Assembly: GCF_016793285.1 (NCBI RefSeq)
Contig: NZ_JAEUMO010000029.1
Span: 1 to 60,429 of the forward strand
Length of the DNA: 60,429 nt
Source: Phenylobacterium sp.
GTDB taxonomy: Bacteria > Pseudomonadota > Alphaproteobacteria > Caulobacterales > Caulobacteraceae
Direction of reading: 5' to 3'
Below the pieces are notes generated by a model. The model ran no database searches. It worked only from the letters and a program-made list of their open reading frames with translations, and was not told where the DNA came from. Both the position numbers and the translations under genes were made by a program. Positions 25,519 through 35,420 of the stretch are shown here, piece by piece (the stretch's first letter is position 1; every line of letters begins with the position of its first letter).

Positions 25519-27681
25519 CTACTCGCCCGGCCGGTACGTCCGCTCGGTGTGGCCCGCCAACTGCTCGGGATGGAAATAGACCTCGCGCAGGCTCCCGCTC
25601 GCATAGCGCTCGGCCTGGTCGTTGAAGTGGGGGCTCGCAGGGTCGCCGCTCTCGCCGCCCGCCGTCACCGCCAGCGCCCGCACCTTCGGCCCGAACTCGA
25701 CCACCGAAACGAAGCTGTTGCCCCTGGTCCCATAGTAGCGCTTCGTCCCCGGGTAGCGCCGGGCCTCGAACGCGGCCAGCGAGCCCCAGCCGGCCGAGGT
25801 GAACGGCACGGCGATCGAAGGGCCGTCGTCGCGGAAGGTCTGCACGATGTCGCCGGTCAGCCGCTGGAACCGGTTGATCTGGCCCCAGGGCGTCTTCCAG
25901 GTCCCGAAGTCCGCCGTCAGCCGGTCCGACGCCTCGGCCAGCGCCGCCAGCCGCTCGGCCGGCGTGCGCGCCGCCATGGCCTTCAGCAGCGCCCAGTTTC
26001 CAGGTCGTCCCGGCGGAGTCTTCGCCGCCAGCGCCTCGGCCCAGAACACCGCCAGCGACGTTTCCGTCGACCCCGCCGACCAGCGCCGGTCCCAGGCCTT
26101 CAGCGCCGCCACCTGCTCCGCCAGCCGCGTCTTCATCGGGTCGCCCGCCGGCCGCTCGTCCCAGGCCGAGACCAGCGCCGGGATCAGCACGTCGAACGCC
26201 GGCAGGTCCGGATCGAACGCCGCCCTCAACAGCCCTTCACGCGTGAACCCGCGCTTGCCGTCGAGCACGCGGATCGCGTGCTCGGTGCGCGCATTGCGCC
26301 CGGCCGCGTCCATGTACTTCGGGAACGCCGCCGCCTTCGGGCTCTCGGTCCCCGCCGCCTCGTACGGCGCGTCGTTGACATTGAAGACCCAGCCGCCCCT
26401 GGGCCGCACCACGTTGGGCCGCTCTGCGAACGCATGCAGCGGCCCCCAGTCCGTCGCCGGGTCCGCGCCGTCCACCGGCCGGGTGAAGTCGAACCGGTCG
26501 TTCCGCGTCGGGATGAACTGCGGGTGCAGGTAGGCTACCGTCCCCTTGTCGTCGGCGAAGAGGGTGTTGTTCGACGAGTTGGCCTTCGCAGCCTCCGCCA
26601 CCTTCAGGAACCCATCGAGGTCGGTAGCCTTGGTGCGCAGGTAGGACTGCGTCAGGGCCTCCACCGGCTTGTACATCATCGCGAACGCGATCCAGCGGTC
26701 GCCGTCGGCGCGCACGATCGGGCCGTGATGGGTGCGGTAGGTCGTGAACTCGCGGCTGCCCATGGCCCCGTCCGGCAGCCGGTAGCGGATCGTCACGCGG
26801 GCCGTCCGAACCGGCCGCGCCTCCTTTCCGTAGCGGTACATCAGCGTGTCGGGCGTGCGGATGATCGTCTCGGCGAACTCGTCCACCACGTCGACGCCGC
26901 TCGAGGTGTGCATCCAGCCGGCGTGGGCGTTGAAGCCCTGGTAGATGAAGAACTGCCCCCAGGTCACCGCGCCGTAGGCGTTCAGGCCATCCTCGCTCGT
27001 CATCTGCAGCTCCGAGCGGAAGAAGAAGCTGGTGTGCGGGTTGATCAGCAGCAGCGCATGGCCGTCCTTCGTGATCTGTGGCCCGATGGCGATCCCGTTC
27101 GACCCCGTCGGCGCCCCTGCCTCCCCCGCCGCTTCACGGGGCAGGTAGGCGCTCCGCGCACCGCCATAGAAGGCCTCCAGCGCGGGCAGCGAGATCCGCT
27201 CGATGTCGCCCCCGATGCTGCCCTCGGTGAAGCTGAGCGCCATCCACGGCTCGAAACGCGCGATCGCCCGCGGCCTCGTCTGCGGATGGGTGGCCAGGTA
27301 GTGGTTGAGCCCCGCCGCCCAGCCGTCCATCAGCGCCTTCAGCCACGCCGGGCTCGCCGCGTACCTCGCCTGCAGGTCGGCCGGGTCGACATAGAGCCGC
27401 TGGCGCAGGTCCTGCCAGATCGCCCCCTGCCCCTCGGCTTCGGCCAGCCGGCCCAGGTTCACCAGGTAGTTGGTCTCGATGCGGTTGAAGTCGTCTTCCG
27501 CCTGCGCATAGGCCATCCCGAACACGGCGTCGGCGTCGGTCTTGCCGCGGACGTGGGCGATGCCCCAGTCGTCGCGCACGATGCTGACCCGGGCGGCCTG
27601 GCCCTTCCATTCGGCCACCCCTTGCGACGCCGCGGGCGACGCGACCAGCGCCAACGCCAGGACCAGACCCGTCAACCGCAT
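25519..27681 (-). CDS. Penicillin acylase-family N-terminal nucleophile hydrolase
   Basis: A 720-residue exported hydrolase. Residues 1-20 are a signal peptide ending ASPAASQ. The family opens with VSIVRDDWGIAHVRGKTDAD and FGMAYAQAEDDF. The likely autoprocessing site is in GAPTGSNGIAIG: Ser194 would become the N-terminal nucleophile of the beta chain, followed by Asn195. Later HTSSGVDVVDEFAE and NTLFADDKGTVAYLHP match penicillin G/acyl-homoserine-lactone acylases. It probably hydrolyses an amide in the periplasm; beta-lactam, AHL or peptide substrates cannot be told apart here. Confidence 0.9.
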   Translation of the reverse strand: MRLTGLVLALALVASPAASQGVAEWKGQAARVSIVRDDWGIAHVRGKTDADAVFGMAYAQAEDDFNRIETNYLVNLGRLAEAEGQGAIWQDLRQRLYVDPADLQARYAASPAWLKALMDGWAAGLNHYLATHPQTRPRAIARFEPWMALSFTEGSIGGDIERISLPALEAFYGGARSAYLPREAAGEAGAPTGSNGIAIGPQITKDGHALLLINPHTSFFFRSELQMTSEDGLNAYGAVTWGQFFIYQGFNAHAGWMHTSSGVDVVDEFAETIIRTPDTLMYRYGKEARPVRTARVTIRYRLPDGAMGSREFTTYRTHHGPIVRADGDRWIAFAMMYKPVEALTQSYLRTKATDLDGFLKVAEAAKANSSNNTLFADDKGTVAYLHPQFIPTRNDRFDFTRPVDGADPATDWGPLHAFAERPNVVRPRGGWVFNVNDAPYEAAGTESPKAAAFPKYMDAAGRNARTEHAIRVLDGKRGFTREGLLRAAFDPDLPAFDVLIPALVSAWDERPAGDPMKTRLAEQVAALKAWDRRWSAGSTETSLAVFWAEALAAKTPPGRPGNWALLKAMAARTPAERLAALAEASDRLTADFGTWKTPWGQINRFQRLTGDIVQTFRDDGPSIAVPFTSAGWGSLAAFEARRYPGTKRYYGTRGNSFVSVVEFGPKVRALAVTAGGESGDPASPHFNDQAERYASGSLREVYFHPEQLAGHTERTYRPGE

Positions 27682-27821
27682 GCCGTCGTCTCCGCCCGCT
27701 GTCAGACCTTCACCTCGCGCACTCCTCCACAGCTTGTCCAGCCGCGACCTCCGGCCACGCTTGGCCCTCGCAAGGACTCAGGCTCCCTTGCCCCCGGGGC
27801 ACAGGTTCAGTGGAGTGCAGC

Positions 27822-28022
27822 ATGCCGGACGCCACCTACGTCGCCTTCGTGCCCAGCGGCATGAGCGCGAAGCTGAGATCGGTCCTGCAGGCCGAGGACA
27901 CCGGCCAGATCTCCTGGCGCGAACGCCGCGTCATGTTCGGCAGCGAGTTCTACTTCTCGGGCCCGCCGAAGCTCGCCCGCGCCACGCACGCCTACGTCAG
28001 CCAGTGGGTGGTCCGCCACTAG
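27822..28022 (+). CDS. Small hypothetical protein
   Basis: A 66-residue protein starting MPDATYVAFVPSGMSAKLRS and ending AYVSQWVVRH. ATG at 27822 has GGAG 6 bases upstream. Third positions are almost all G or C, as in real genes of this genome. No signal, membrane segment or known motif is seen. It is divergent from the acylase gene, and its last 26 bases overlap the end of the convergent lipoprotein gene. Confidence 0.6.
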   Translation: MPDATYVAFVPSGMSAKLRSVLQAEDTGQISWRERRVMFGSEFYFSGPPKLARATHAYVSQWVVRH

Positions 28023-28440
28023 ACGAGGCCCGCACGACGATCCGGTGGATGCGCCAGCGCCGCTGCGCGGCGCTCGCGCCCGGCCGGTCCGTCCGCCGCA
28101 GCGTGACGGTCCCTGCGGCGCGGTAGTCGCCGCCGGTCACGAACCGCCCCGTCTGCGCCACCGGCACGCGCACATAGGTCCAGCCCGGCTCGTCGCCGGT
28201 CGCCGGCCGCGGCCGCGCCACCTCCGTCAGCAGCGACAGGAACGGCGCCACGTCCTCGACGCCGCCGTCTTCGCGCAACGCGGCCGCCTCGCTCATGCGG
28301 CCGGCCTCCACTGCGTGGTAGTAGTCGCGCACCACCCGCTCGGCCGCCTCGGGCGACGCCCGCGCCTCTGCCGGCGGCGCATCGGCCGGCGAACACGCCG
28401 AAAGCCCCACGAGCCCCAGAACCACGCCGCGCCGCCGCAT
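27997..28440 (-). CDS. Putative lipoprotein
   Basis: A 147-residue protein with a short basic leader (MRRRG), a hydrophobic core and a lipobox LSAC near residues 13-16, so it should be lipidated and held in the envelope. The mature part has a helix (SPEAAERVVRDYYHAVEAGR) like NTF2-type lipoproteins and beta strands ending RRWRIHRIVVRA. The start at 28440 is preferred because it gives a proper lipobox; an upstream in-frame ATG at 28488 would bury it. Function unknown. Confidence 0.68.
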   Translation of the reverse strand: MRRRGVVLGLVGLSACSPADAPPAEARASPEAAERVVRDYYHAVEAGRMSEAAALREDGGVEDVAPFLSLLTEVARPRPATGDEPGWTYVRVPVAQTGRFVTGGDYRAAGTVTLRRTDRPGASAAQRRWRIHRIVVRASSSGGPPTG

Positions 28441-28524
28441 CCTCACCCCCGAAACGCAGCCGAGCCCCCACTCCATCCGTAGTTGCATCAGACGACGTCA
28501 ATGATCGCTTAAGGATAGTCCCCC

Positions 28525-28662
28525 GTGCCCGCCCACCCCGACCTTCGCCGGTTCTGTCTCCCCCAGTGGGCGTACCGCACGCTGGTCGTCTGCGCGCCCG
28601 GCCGCCCCCTGGCGCCCCCGCCGCTCCGCAAGGCCGCGTCGCCGAAGCGCAAGGCCGCCTAA
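28525..28662 (+). CDS. Very small basic protein (tentative)
   Basis: A 45-codon frame from GTG at 28525, with AAGGA about 9 bases upstream, ending LRKAASPKRKAA. Nearly every third position is G or C. A short aromatic/hydrophobic core (CLPQWAYRTLVVCAP) precedes a Pro- and Lys-rich tail. Its stop overlaps the stop of the convergent GFA gene by 4 bases. It could be a genuine small protein or chance; there is no recognised family. Confidence 0.4.
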   Translation: MPAHPDLRRFCLPQWAYRTLVVCAPGRPLAPPPLRKAASPKRKAA

Positions 28663-29123
28663 GCTCCTCCCCGCTCGGCCTGGAACTCGCTCACCAGCCC
28701 CTGGTAGTCCGCCAGGTCCGGGAACCGCGGATAGCTCCGCTTCGCCGGCGTCTTCGCCCACGGCAGCCTCTCGTCGGTGAACATCTCGACGAACGGGACG
28801 AAGTCGCGCGCGTCGTCGAACATCGTCGCGCGCACGTTCACCAGCCAGTCCGCCCCATCGGGCCGCGTGAACACCCAGCTCATGCAGTGGGGACAGTGCA
28901 GGTGTCGGTTCGGCCCGTGCAGACCGCCGACCACCGGCTCGCCGACCGTCACCTCGAAGCCCGCGGTCGGATGCATCGTCGAGAGCGAGAACGCGCTGCC
29001 CGTCATCTGCTGGCAGCCCTTGCAGTGGCACGCCATCGTCAGCAGCGGCGCCTCCGTCACCCGGAACCGCACCTGCCCGCAGCGGCAGCCGCCCTCCCGC
29101 GCGCCCTTCGCCGTCTCGTCCAT
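28659..29123 (-). CDS. GFA/CENP-V-fold zinc protein
   Basis: A 154-residue member of the glutathione-dependent formaldehyde-activating-like family. Zinc ligands are visible as CRCGQVRF (C13, C15), the CHCKGCQ knot near 34-39 and HCPHC near 77-81. Most members are not true formaldehyde-activating enzymes, so the reaction is unknown. ATG at 29123 has AGGAGA at 7 bases and gives the usual family length; an ATG 12 codons upstream is less likely. Confidence 0.87.
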   Translation of the reverse strand: MDETAKGAREGGCRCGQVRFRVTEAPLLTMACHCKGCQQMTGSAFSLSTMHPTAGFEVTVGEPVVGGLHGPNRHLHCPHCMSWVFTRPDGADWLVNVRATMFDDARDFVPFVEMFTDERLPWAKTPAKRSYPRFPDLADYQGLVSEFQAERGGA

Positions 29124-29349
29124 GGTGGTCTCTCCTGCAACGCCCGAAGGCTTGACCATGCCGCGCTGGTACGCGCGCGGAAAGCCGTCCCTCCGGCCGA
29201 CGACAACGAACCGTGGACATTGGCGCCCGTACAGCCTTTGACAGCGTCGACTCGAACCGCCATCTCAAGACCCTGGGGGCACGCAGATCTCTGGCCATTC
29301 TCGATGGACCGTCGCCGCGGAGCTTTCGACGTTCGTCTGCTTCGCGCTG

Positions 29350-29985
29350 TTGTCCAAGTACCTCTTGAGCCTGCTCTTTTGGCGCTATGCCGGCCCCGTG
29401 TCGCTGCTGCTGACGCTTGGATTGTTGACCCTGTATATGCGGGCCGTCGGGCTGCGATGGTCGACGATGGGCCTGGTTCCGCTGAAGGGATGGAAGGCCA
29501 GGCTGATGGTGCTTCCCAAGGCGGGCCTGACGCTGGTCGCGTTCGCCATCGTCGTCGCGCTGACGACGATTGTCGGTCCCGCGCTCGGGCTTGCGTTCCT
29601 GGCCGAGGCGTCGTCAGGCGTCGATGATCGCTGGGGCGAGGTGGCCGGCAGCTTGCCCCACTATCTCCTCTGGCTTGGCATCGTCTGGACGGCGGCCGCC
29701 TTTGGAGAGGAGATGTTCTTTCGCGGCTACCTCGTGACCCGGCTGCGACTGGTGTTCCCGGACGGCTGGCTCGGGTCGGTTTTCGCCGTCGCCGTTTCTG
29801 CGCTGATCTTCGGCTACGGCCATTTCTACTATCAGGGATGGCGAGGCGCGGTCGTGACCTGTGGGATCGGCCTGGCGTTCGGCACGATGTTCCTCCTGTT
29901 CAAGCGCAACCTGTGGCCGCTAATCCTGCTGCACGGCATCATCGACACGCTGACGTTCACCGCCATATTCATGCGAGGGGCATAG
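29350..29985 (+). CDS. CPBP-family intramembrane metalloprotease, start uncertain
   Basis: At least 211 residues with about seven transmembrane helices. The CPBP (Abi/CAAX-like) motifs are intact: EEMFFRGYL (EExxxR), FGYGHFYYQ and HGIIDTLTF, which form the glutamate/histidine metal site. The coding frame visibly continues upstream (WTVAAELSTFVCFALLSKYL) as far as a stop at 29239, yet no ATG or GTG is found. TTG at 29350 is the only standard start codon in that stretch, has no Shine-Dalgarno, and would remove part of the first helix. Either a rare start is used or the 5' end has been damaged. Target protein unknown. Confidence 0.72.
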   Translation: MSKYLLSLLFWRYAGPVSLLLTLGLLTLYMRAVGLRWSTMGLVPLKGWKARLMVLPKAGLTLVAFAIVVALTTIVGPALGLAFLAEASSGVDDRWGEVAGSLPHYLLWLGIVWTAAAFGEEMFFRGYLVTRLRLVFPDGWLGSVFAVAVSALIFGYGHFYYQGWRGAVVTCGIGLAFGTMFLLFKRNLWPLILLHGIIDTLTFTAIFMRGA

Positions 29986-30115
29986 CGATCGCGCCGCGCG
30001 CACGCCCGAGGCTCGGGGTCCGCTTCGCGCCAGATGCGGACCATGCACGGCTCAGGCTGCGTAGACGACCGAAGGCGGTCGCTCCACGCATCAGAAGCCG
30101 CCCCTTGCCCAGCGC

Positions 30116-30838
30116 CTACTTCTGCACCGGCAGCATCATCGTCGTGCGCGGCGGGGCGCCCTGGGGGTCGTGGGGCGAGGTCTCGCCCGAGGCTTCCGCC
30201 AGCAGCCGCTCCACGAAGCCCGGCAGCCAGGTGTTGCGCTGCGGCTTGATCCGCTCCGCGCGGTAGATGTGGCCCAGGTCGGCGTAGGCACGATCGAAGT
30301 TCTGGTTGACGATGACGTAGTCGTAGAGGTGCCAGTGCTGGACCTCTTCCTGGCCGAGCCGCAGGCGCGCCTCCATGATCGCCTCCGAGTCCTGCGCGCG
30401 GGCCCGCAGCCGGCGCTCCAGGTCGCCCCAGGCGGGCGGCAGGATGAAGACGCTCACGGCGTCGTCCGGGGCCTTGTCGGCGATTTGAGCGGCGCCCTGC
30501 CAGTCGATGTCGAAGATCACGTCATGGCCCGCTTCCAGCGCGGTCTCCACCGGCTCGCGCGGCGTGCCGTAGTAGTTGCCGTTGACGGTGGCGTACTCGA
30601 GCAGCTCGCCCGCGGCGATCATCGCCTCGAACTCGTCGCGGGTCCTGAAGTAGTACTCGCGCGCCTCCTCCTCCCCCGGCCGCGGATCGCGGGTCGTGGC
30701 CGAGATCGAGAGGATCAGGCTGTCGTGGTCGGCCACCAGCGTGCGCGTCAGCGAGGTCTTCCCCGCTCCCGCCGGGCTCGACACCAGCAGCAGCATGCCT
30801 CGCCGCGTCGTCTCCCACGGCTTCAGATCGTCGGTCAT
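30116..30838 (-). CDS. gmk: Guanylate kinase
   Basis: A 240-residue cytosolic kinase converting GMP to GDP with ATP. The P-loop reads SSPAGAGKTS (about 20-29) instead of the usual SGPSGAGKS, keeping G, K and the hydroxyl residue. The GMP-binding region RDPRPGEEEAREYYF and VNGNYYGTP, the conserved DIDWQGA and the ILPPAW segment are all present. The C-terminal 30 residues (SGETSPHDPQGAPPRTTMML) are a non-conserved tail. It lies 9 bases after yicC, which is the usual alphaproteobacterial pairing. Confidence 0.95.
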   Translation of the reverse strand: MTDDLKPWETTRRGMLLLVSSPAGAGKTSLTRTLVADHDSLILSISATTRDPRPGEEEAREYYFRTRDEFEAMIAAGELLEYATVNGNYYGTPREPVETALEAGHDVIFDIDWQGAAQIADKAPDDAVSVFILPPAWGDLERRLRARAQDSEAIMEARLRLGQEEVQHWHLYDYVIVNQNFDRAYADLGHIYRAERIKPQRNTWLPGFVERLLAEASGETSPHDPQGAPPRTTMMLPVQK

Positions 30839-30847
30839 GCCCGCGCC

Positions 30848-31729
30848 TTACTCCACATTCTGCACCTGCTCGCGGAACTGCTCGATCACGGCTTTGAGGT
30901 CCAGGCCGACGGCGGTCAAGGCGCCCGACGCCGACTTCGAGCACAGCGTGTTGGCCTCGCGCATGAACTCCTGCGTCAGGAAGTCCAGCCGCCGCCCCAC
31001 CGCCGCGTCGGCGCCGATCAGCCCGCGCGCCGCCTCGACGTGCCCGCCCAGACGGTCCAGTTCCTCGCGCACGTCGGCCTTCACGGCCAGCGCGGCGGCT
31101 TCCTGCACGATCCGCTCCTCGGTGGCGGCCTCGCCGGCCAGTTCCTTCAACCGCGCCTCGAAGCGGGCCTTGATGGCGGCGGGCTGGCCGGCCGCCAGCT
31201 CCCGCGCCTGAGCCGTCAGCGCCGCCATCCGGTCCACCTGGCCGGTGAGCACGGGGAGAAGCGCCGCACCCTCCTCGCGGCGCGCCGCCAGCAGCCCGTC
31301 CAGCGCCGCGGCCACCGACGCGCCGATGGCGGCCTCCAGCTCGGCCTGCGCCTCGGGATCGAGCCCCGCGTCGTCCGCCTCCACCACGCCGCGAAGGGCC
31401 AGGAGGCCGTCCCACGCCGGCGGCGTCACCTTGCCCGCGGCCACCAGCGGCGCGCCCAGCGCCAGATAGCGCTCCAGTTGCCCGGTGTTTATCCGCACGA
31501 TCACCGCGCCCTCGGCGCGCTTCGCCTGTACGCCGACGGTGAGCTGACCGCGCTGGAAGCGCGCCTGCGCCCCTTCCCTCGCCGCCCGCTCCAGGCCCTC
31601 GAACCCAGGCGGTCCGCGAAACCGCGTCTCCAGGTTCCGGCCGTTGACGCTGCGCGCTTCCGCCGACCAGCTCCATGCGCCCGACGCGCCCTCGGCGCGT
31701 CCGAACCCCGTCATCCCCGAGATCGGCAT
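30848..31729 (-). CDS. YicC-family endoribonuclease
   Basis: A 293-residue protein with the YicC signature start MPISGMTGFGRAEG, the central AQARFQRGQLTVGVQ region and a C-terminal helical domain containing GRRLDFLTQEFMREANTLCS. The E. coli homologue is reported to act as an RNase on a small RNA, so an RNA-cleaving role is likely here. It precedes gmk by 9 bases. Its upstream neighbour is a PEP-CTERM gene rather than mltG, which is unusual. Confidence 0.93.
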   Translation of the reverse strand: MPISGMTGFGRAEGASGAWSWSAEARSVNGRNLETRFRGPPGFEGLERAAREGAQARFQRGQLTVGVQAKRAEGAVIVRINTGQLERYLALGAPLVAAGKVTPPAWDGLLALRGVVEADDAGLDPEAQAELEAAIGASVAAALDGLLAARREEGAALLPVLTGQVDRMAALTAQARELAAGQPAAIKARFEARLKELAGEAATEERIVQEAAALAVKADVREELDRLGGHVEAARGLIGADAAVGRRLDFLTQEFMREANTLCSKSASGALTAVGLDLKAVIEQFREQVQNVE

Positions 31730-31971
31730 CAGAGCGCCTCCATCCGTGCAGCGCCGCCGGTCGCGACGCCCGATCCCGACAGGAGTTCAGTCGTCTCAAG
31801 GGCTCGGACCGCGCGCTTCAGACCGCCCCGGGCATCGTTCGGATAACGACGTAACTCGCCCGCAGGTGAATCGGCGCTCTTCTCCTGAGAGAACACAGTT
31901 TGCGAAAAGCGGAATTCCTGTTCTGCTCGCACCCGACCGTTCGGGGACGGTCGCAGGGGGGGACCCAGATC

Positions 31972-32661
31972 GTGCTTCGCAAGTTTGTCGCCGCGACCAT
32001 CGCGGCCGCTGTCATTTGTCCGGCGTCGGCCCTGGCCGCGAGCTGGAACGCGTTCGACCTGTTCAACGGGACCAATCCAACGGCCCCGTTCCGCTACACG
32101 GCCTTCAGCGGCGCGATCGGCCAGAATCCGACGCTCATGACCGCCGACACCTGTCCCTACGACATCACCTGTCTGCAAGGCACGGGCGACGCAGGCGTCT
32201 TCAAGCCCGGCGCCGCCACGCCCGGCGCCATCGAGGTCGACGATGGCTCGATCGTGACCGTGCCGGCCGGCGCCCTGGTGGTGGATCCCGGCGACTTCGG
32301 CATCGCGGTGTTCTTCAACGCGCCGCAGGCGGGAACCTATCGCATCAAGGCCCTGTTCGACGGCGCCGAGACGCTGAACAACGGCGTCACCGTCGCGCGT
32401 CTCCAGTCGAACGTGATGAGCTCGGTGATCGGCACGCCCAACACCACGCCGGACAACCTCGCGTTCAACGGCACGGTGACCCTGGGCGCGAACCAGTTCT
32501 TCGGCTTCTTCATCGGCCCCGGCCAGGCGGCGGGCCACGATCTCACGTCGATGTCCTTCCGCGTCGCCGAGGGCGTGCCCGAGCCGGGCGCCTGGGCGCT
32601 CATGATCCTGGGCTTCAGCGGTGTCGGCGCCGCGCTCCGCCGGCGCGCGCTCCCGACCTGA
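31972..32661 (+). CDS. PEP-CTERM sorted secreted protein
   Basis: A 229-residue exported protein. The signal peptide LRKFVAATIAAAVICPASAL is followed by a beta-rich body (NAFDLFNGTNPTAPFRYTAF) and the tail VPEPGAWALMILGFSGVGAA then LRRRA, an alphaproteobacterial PEP-CTERM signal. The likely start is the GTG at 31972; a TTG at 31900 would add 24 residues ahead of the signal peptide. Two cysteines (CPYDITC) may form a disulfide. It sits in opposite orientation between mltG and yicC. No exosortase is in the window. Confidence 0.85.
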   Translation: MLRKFVAATIAAAVICPASALAASWNAFDLFNGTNPTAPFRYTAFSGAIGQNPTLMTADTCPYDITCLQGTGDAGVFKPGAATPGAIEVDDGSIVTVPAGALVVDPGDFGIAVFFNAPQAGTYRIKALFDGAETLNNGVTVARLQSNVMSSVIGTPNTTPDNLAFNGTVTLGANQFFGFFIGPGQAAGHDLTSMSFRVAEGVPEPGAWALMILGFSGVGAALRRRALPT

Positions 32662-32675
32662 CACGCCGCGGTCCG

Positions 32676-33685
32676 TCACCGGCTGCCTCCGGCGCCGGCG
32701 GCGCGCTCGCGTTCGATCCGGCGCCAGCGGGCGACGTTCTTCTCGTGCTCGGCGTAGGTCGTGGCGAAGGCGTGGCCGCCCGTGCCGTCGGCGACGAAGT
32801 AGAGTTCGTCGGTCCTGGGCGGGTTCAGCACCGCCGCCAGCGACTCGCGGCCCGGGTTTGCGATCGGCCCAGGCGGAAGCCCAGTCATCCTGTAGCTGTT
32901 CCACGGGCTGTTCGCAGCCAGCTCCGAGGCGCGGATGCCACGGCCCAGGGGGCGCCCTCGGGTGATCCCGTAGATGATCGTGGGGTCGCTCTGCAGGGCC
33001 ATGCCGGAGCGCAGGCGGTTGACGAAGATGGCCGCGACGCGCGGGCGCTCCGACGCTACGCCCGTCTCCTTCTCGACGATGGAGGCCAGGATCACCGCCT
33101 CTTCGGGCGTCGAGATCGGCAGGCCCGGCTGGCGGGCGGCCCAGAGTTCGGCCAGCACCCTGTCGCGGGCGGCCCGCATGCGCCCGATCACCGCCTCCCG
33201 ATCCTCGCCGCGCTGCACCTCGTAGCTGTCGGGCAGGAGCGAGCCTTCGGGCGGCTCGACGGCCGTCCCGGTCAGCACGGGATAGGCGTTGATGGCGTCC
33301 AGCGCCATGCCGCTGGTCCAGCCCTCGGGAATGGTGACCAGCCGGCGTACGACGCGGCCGGCGCGGATGTCGCCGAGCACCGCGGCCATCGAGGCCCCGG
33401 ACTTCACCTCGTACTCGCCGGCCTTCAGGTCGCCGGCCGCGCCCGTCAGCCGCGCCGCGATCGCGAAGAGCCCCGCCGAGGAGATGACGCCGGCCTTCTG
33501 AAGCGTGTCGGCGATCTGGCGCACGCCGGAGCCGCGCTCCAGCACGACGGCCGTGACCTCGCCGCTCTTCGCCTGCGGGCCGGGCCCCCCGTAGCTCCAG
33601 AAGCCGGCCAGCCCGACCAGAATCGCCAGCCCCAGCGCGATCAGGCCGCCTCCGGCCGCGGCGCGACGGGAGAGCCGGCGTTTCG

Positions 33686-33689
<4 letters not shown>
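32676..33689 (-). CDS. mltG: Endolytic murein transglycosylase MltG
   Basis: A 337-residue inner-membrane lytic transglycosylase that ends glycan chain growth. An N-terminal anchor (about 13-32, GGGLIALGLAILVGLAGFW) precedes a LysM-like region and the YceG catalytic domain. The active-site glutamate lies in ILASIVEKETGVASERPRVA, followed by FVNRLRSGMALQSDPTIIYG. The ATG overlaps the fabF stop by 4 bases, so it is coupled to fatty-acid genes as in other alphaproteobacteria. Confidence 0.95.
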
Positions 33690-34969
<1,280 letters not shown>

Positions 34970-34980
34970 GGCGAACCCTC

Positions 34981-35031
34981 AAAACGAAGCCGCCGCGCCA
35001 TCGGGCGCTGATTGCCCAGGGACGCGGCGGC
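34981..35031 (-). terminator. Hairpin between acpP and fabF, partial terminator
   Basis: On the minus strand GCCGCCGCG (35031-35023) pairs with CGCGGCGGC (34997-34989) over a 25-base loop and is followed by TTCGTTTT. It lies after acpP and before fabF, so it could attenuate transcription and help make acpP mRNA more abundant than fabF. The large loop makes it weaker than a textbook terminator. Confidence 0.55.
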
Positions 35032-35059
35032 TCTTGATCCGATACGTGAAGTTGCGGCC

Positions 35060-35299
35060 TTAACCGCCCAGACGCTCCTGGATGAACTTCACGGCGTCGC
35101 CGACCGTCTGGATGTGCTCGGCGGCGTCGTCGGGGATCTCGATATCGAACTCTTCCTCGAAGGCCATCACGAGTTCGACGTTGTCCAGGCTGTCGGCGCC
35201 CAGGTCGTCGATGAAGCTGGCCTTCTCGGTCACCTTCTCCGGATCGGCATCGAGGTGCTCGATCACAATCTTACGGACGCGTTCAAGAACGTCGGACAT
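35060..35299 (-). CDS. acpP: Acyl carrier protein
   Basis: A 79-residue acidic four-helix protein that carries acyl chains on phosphopantetheine. The attachment Ser37 is in [20 protein letters not shown], the canonical motif. It lies between fabG and fabF as expected. Separate gaps on both sides (120 and 90 bases) suggest its own expression level. Confidence 0.98.
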   Translation of the reverse strand: MSDVLERVRKIVIEHLDADPEKVTEKASFIDDLGADSLDNVELVMAFEEEFDIEIPDDAAEHIQTVGDAVKFIQERLGG

Positions 35300-35420
35300 T
35301 CGCTTAAGTCCCTCAGGGGTTAGTCAGGTCTTGCATCGGCGACGGTGAGGTCGAAGTCAACCGCCGCCTTGGTGATCAAATCCGGGTGGCGCGTAGCATG
35401 TTCCACCGGCAAGGCGATAG

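Noticed and set aside
25486-27864. 792-codon plus-strand frame opposite the penicillin acylase
   Set aside because: Shadow of a real minus-strand gene with intact Ntn-hydrolase motifs.
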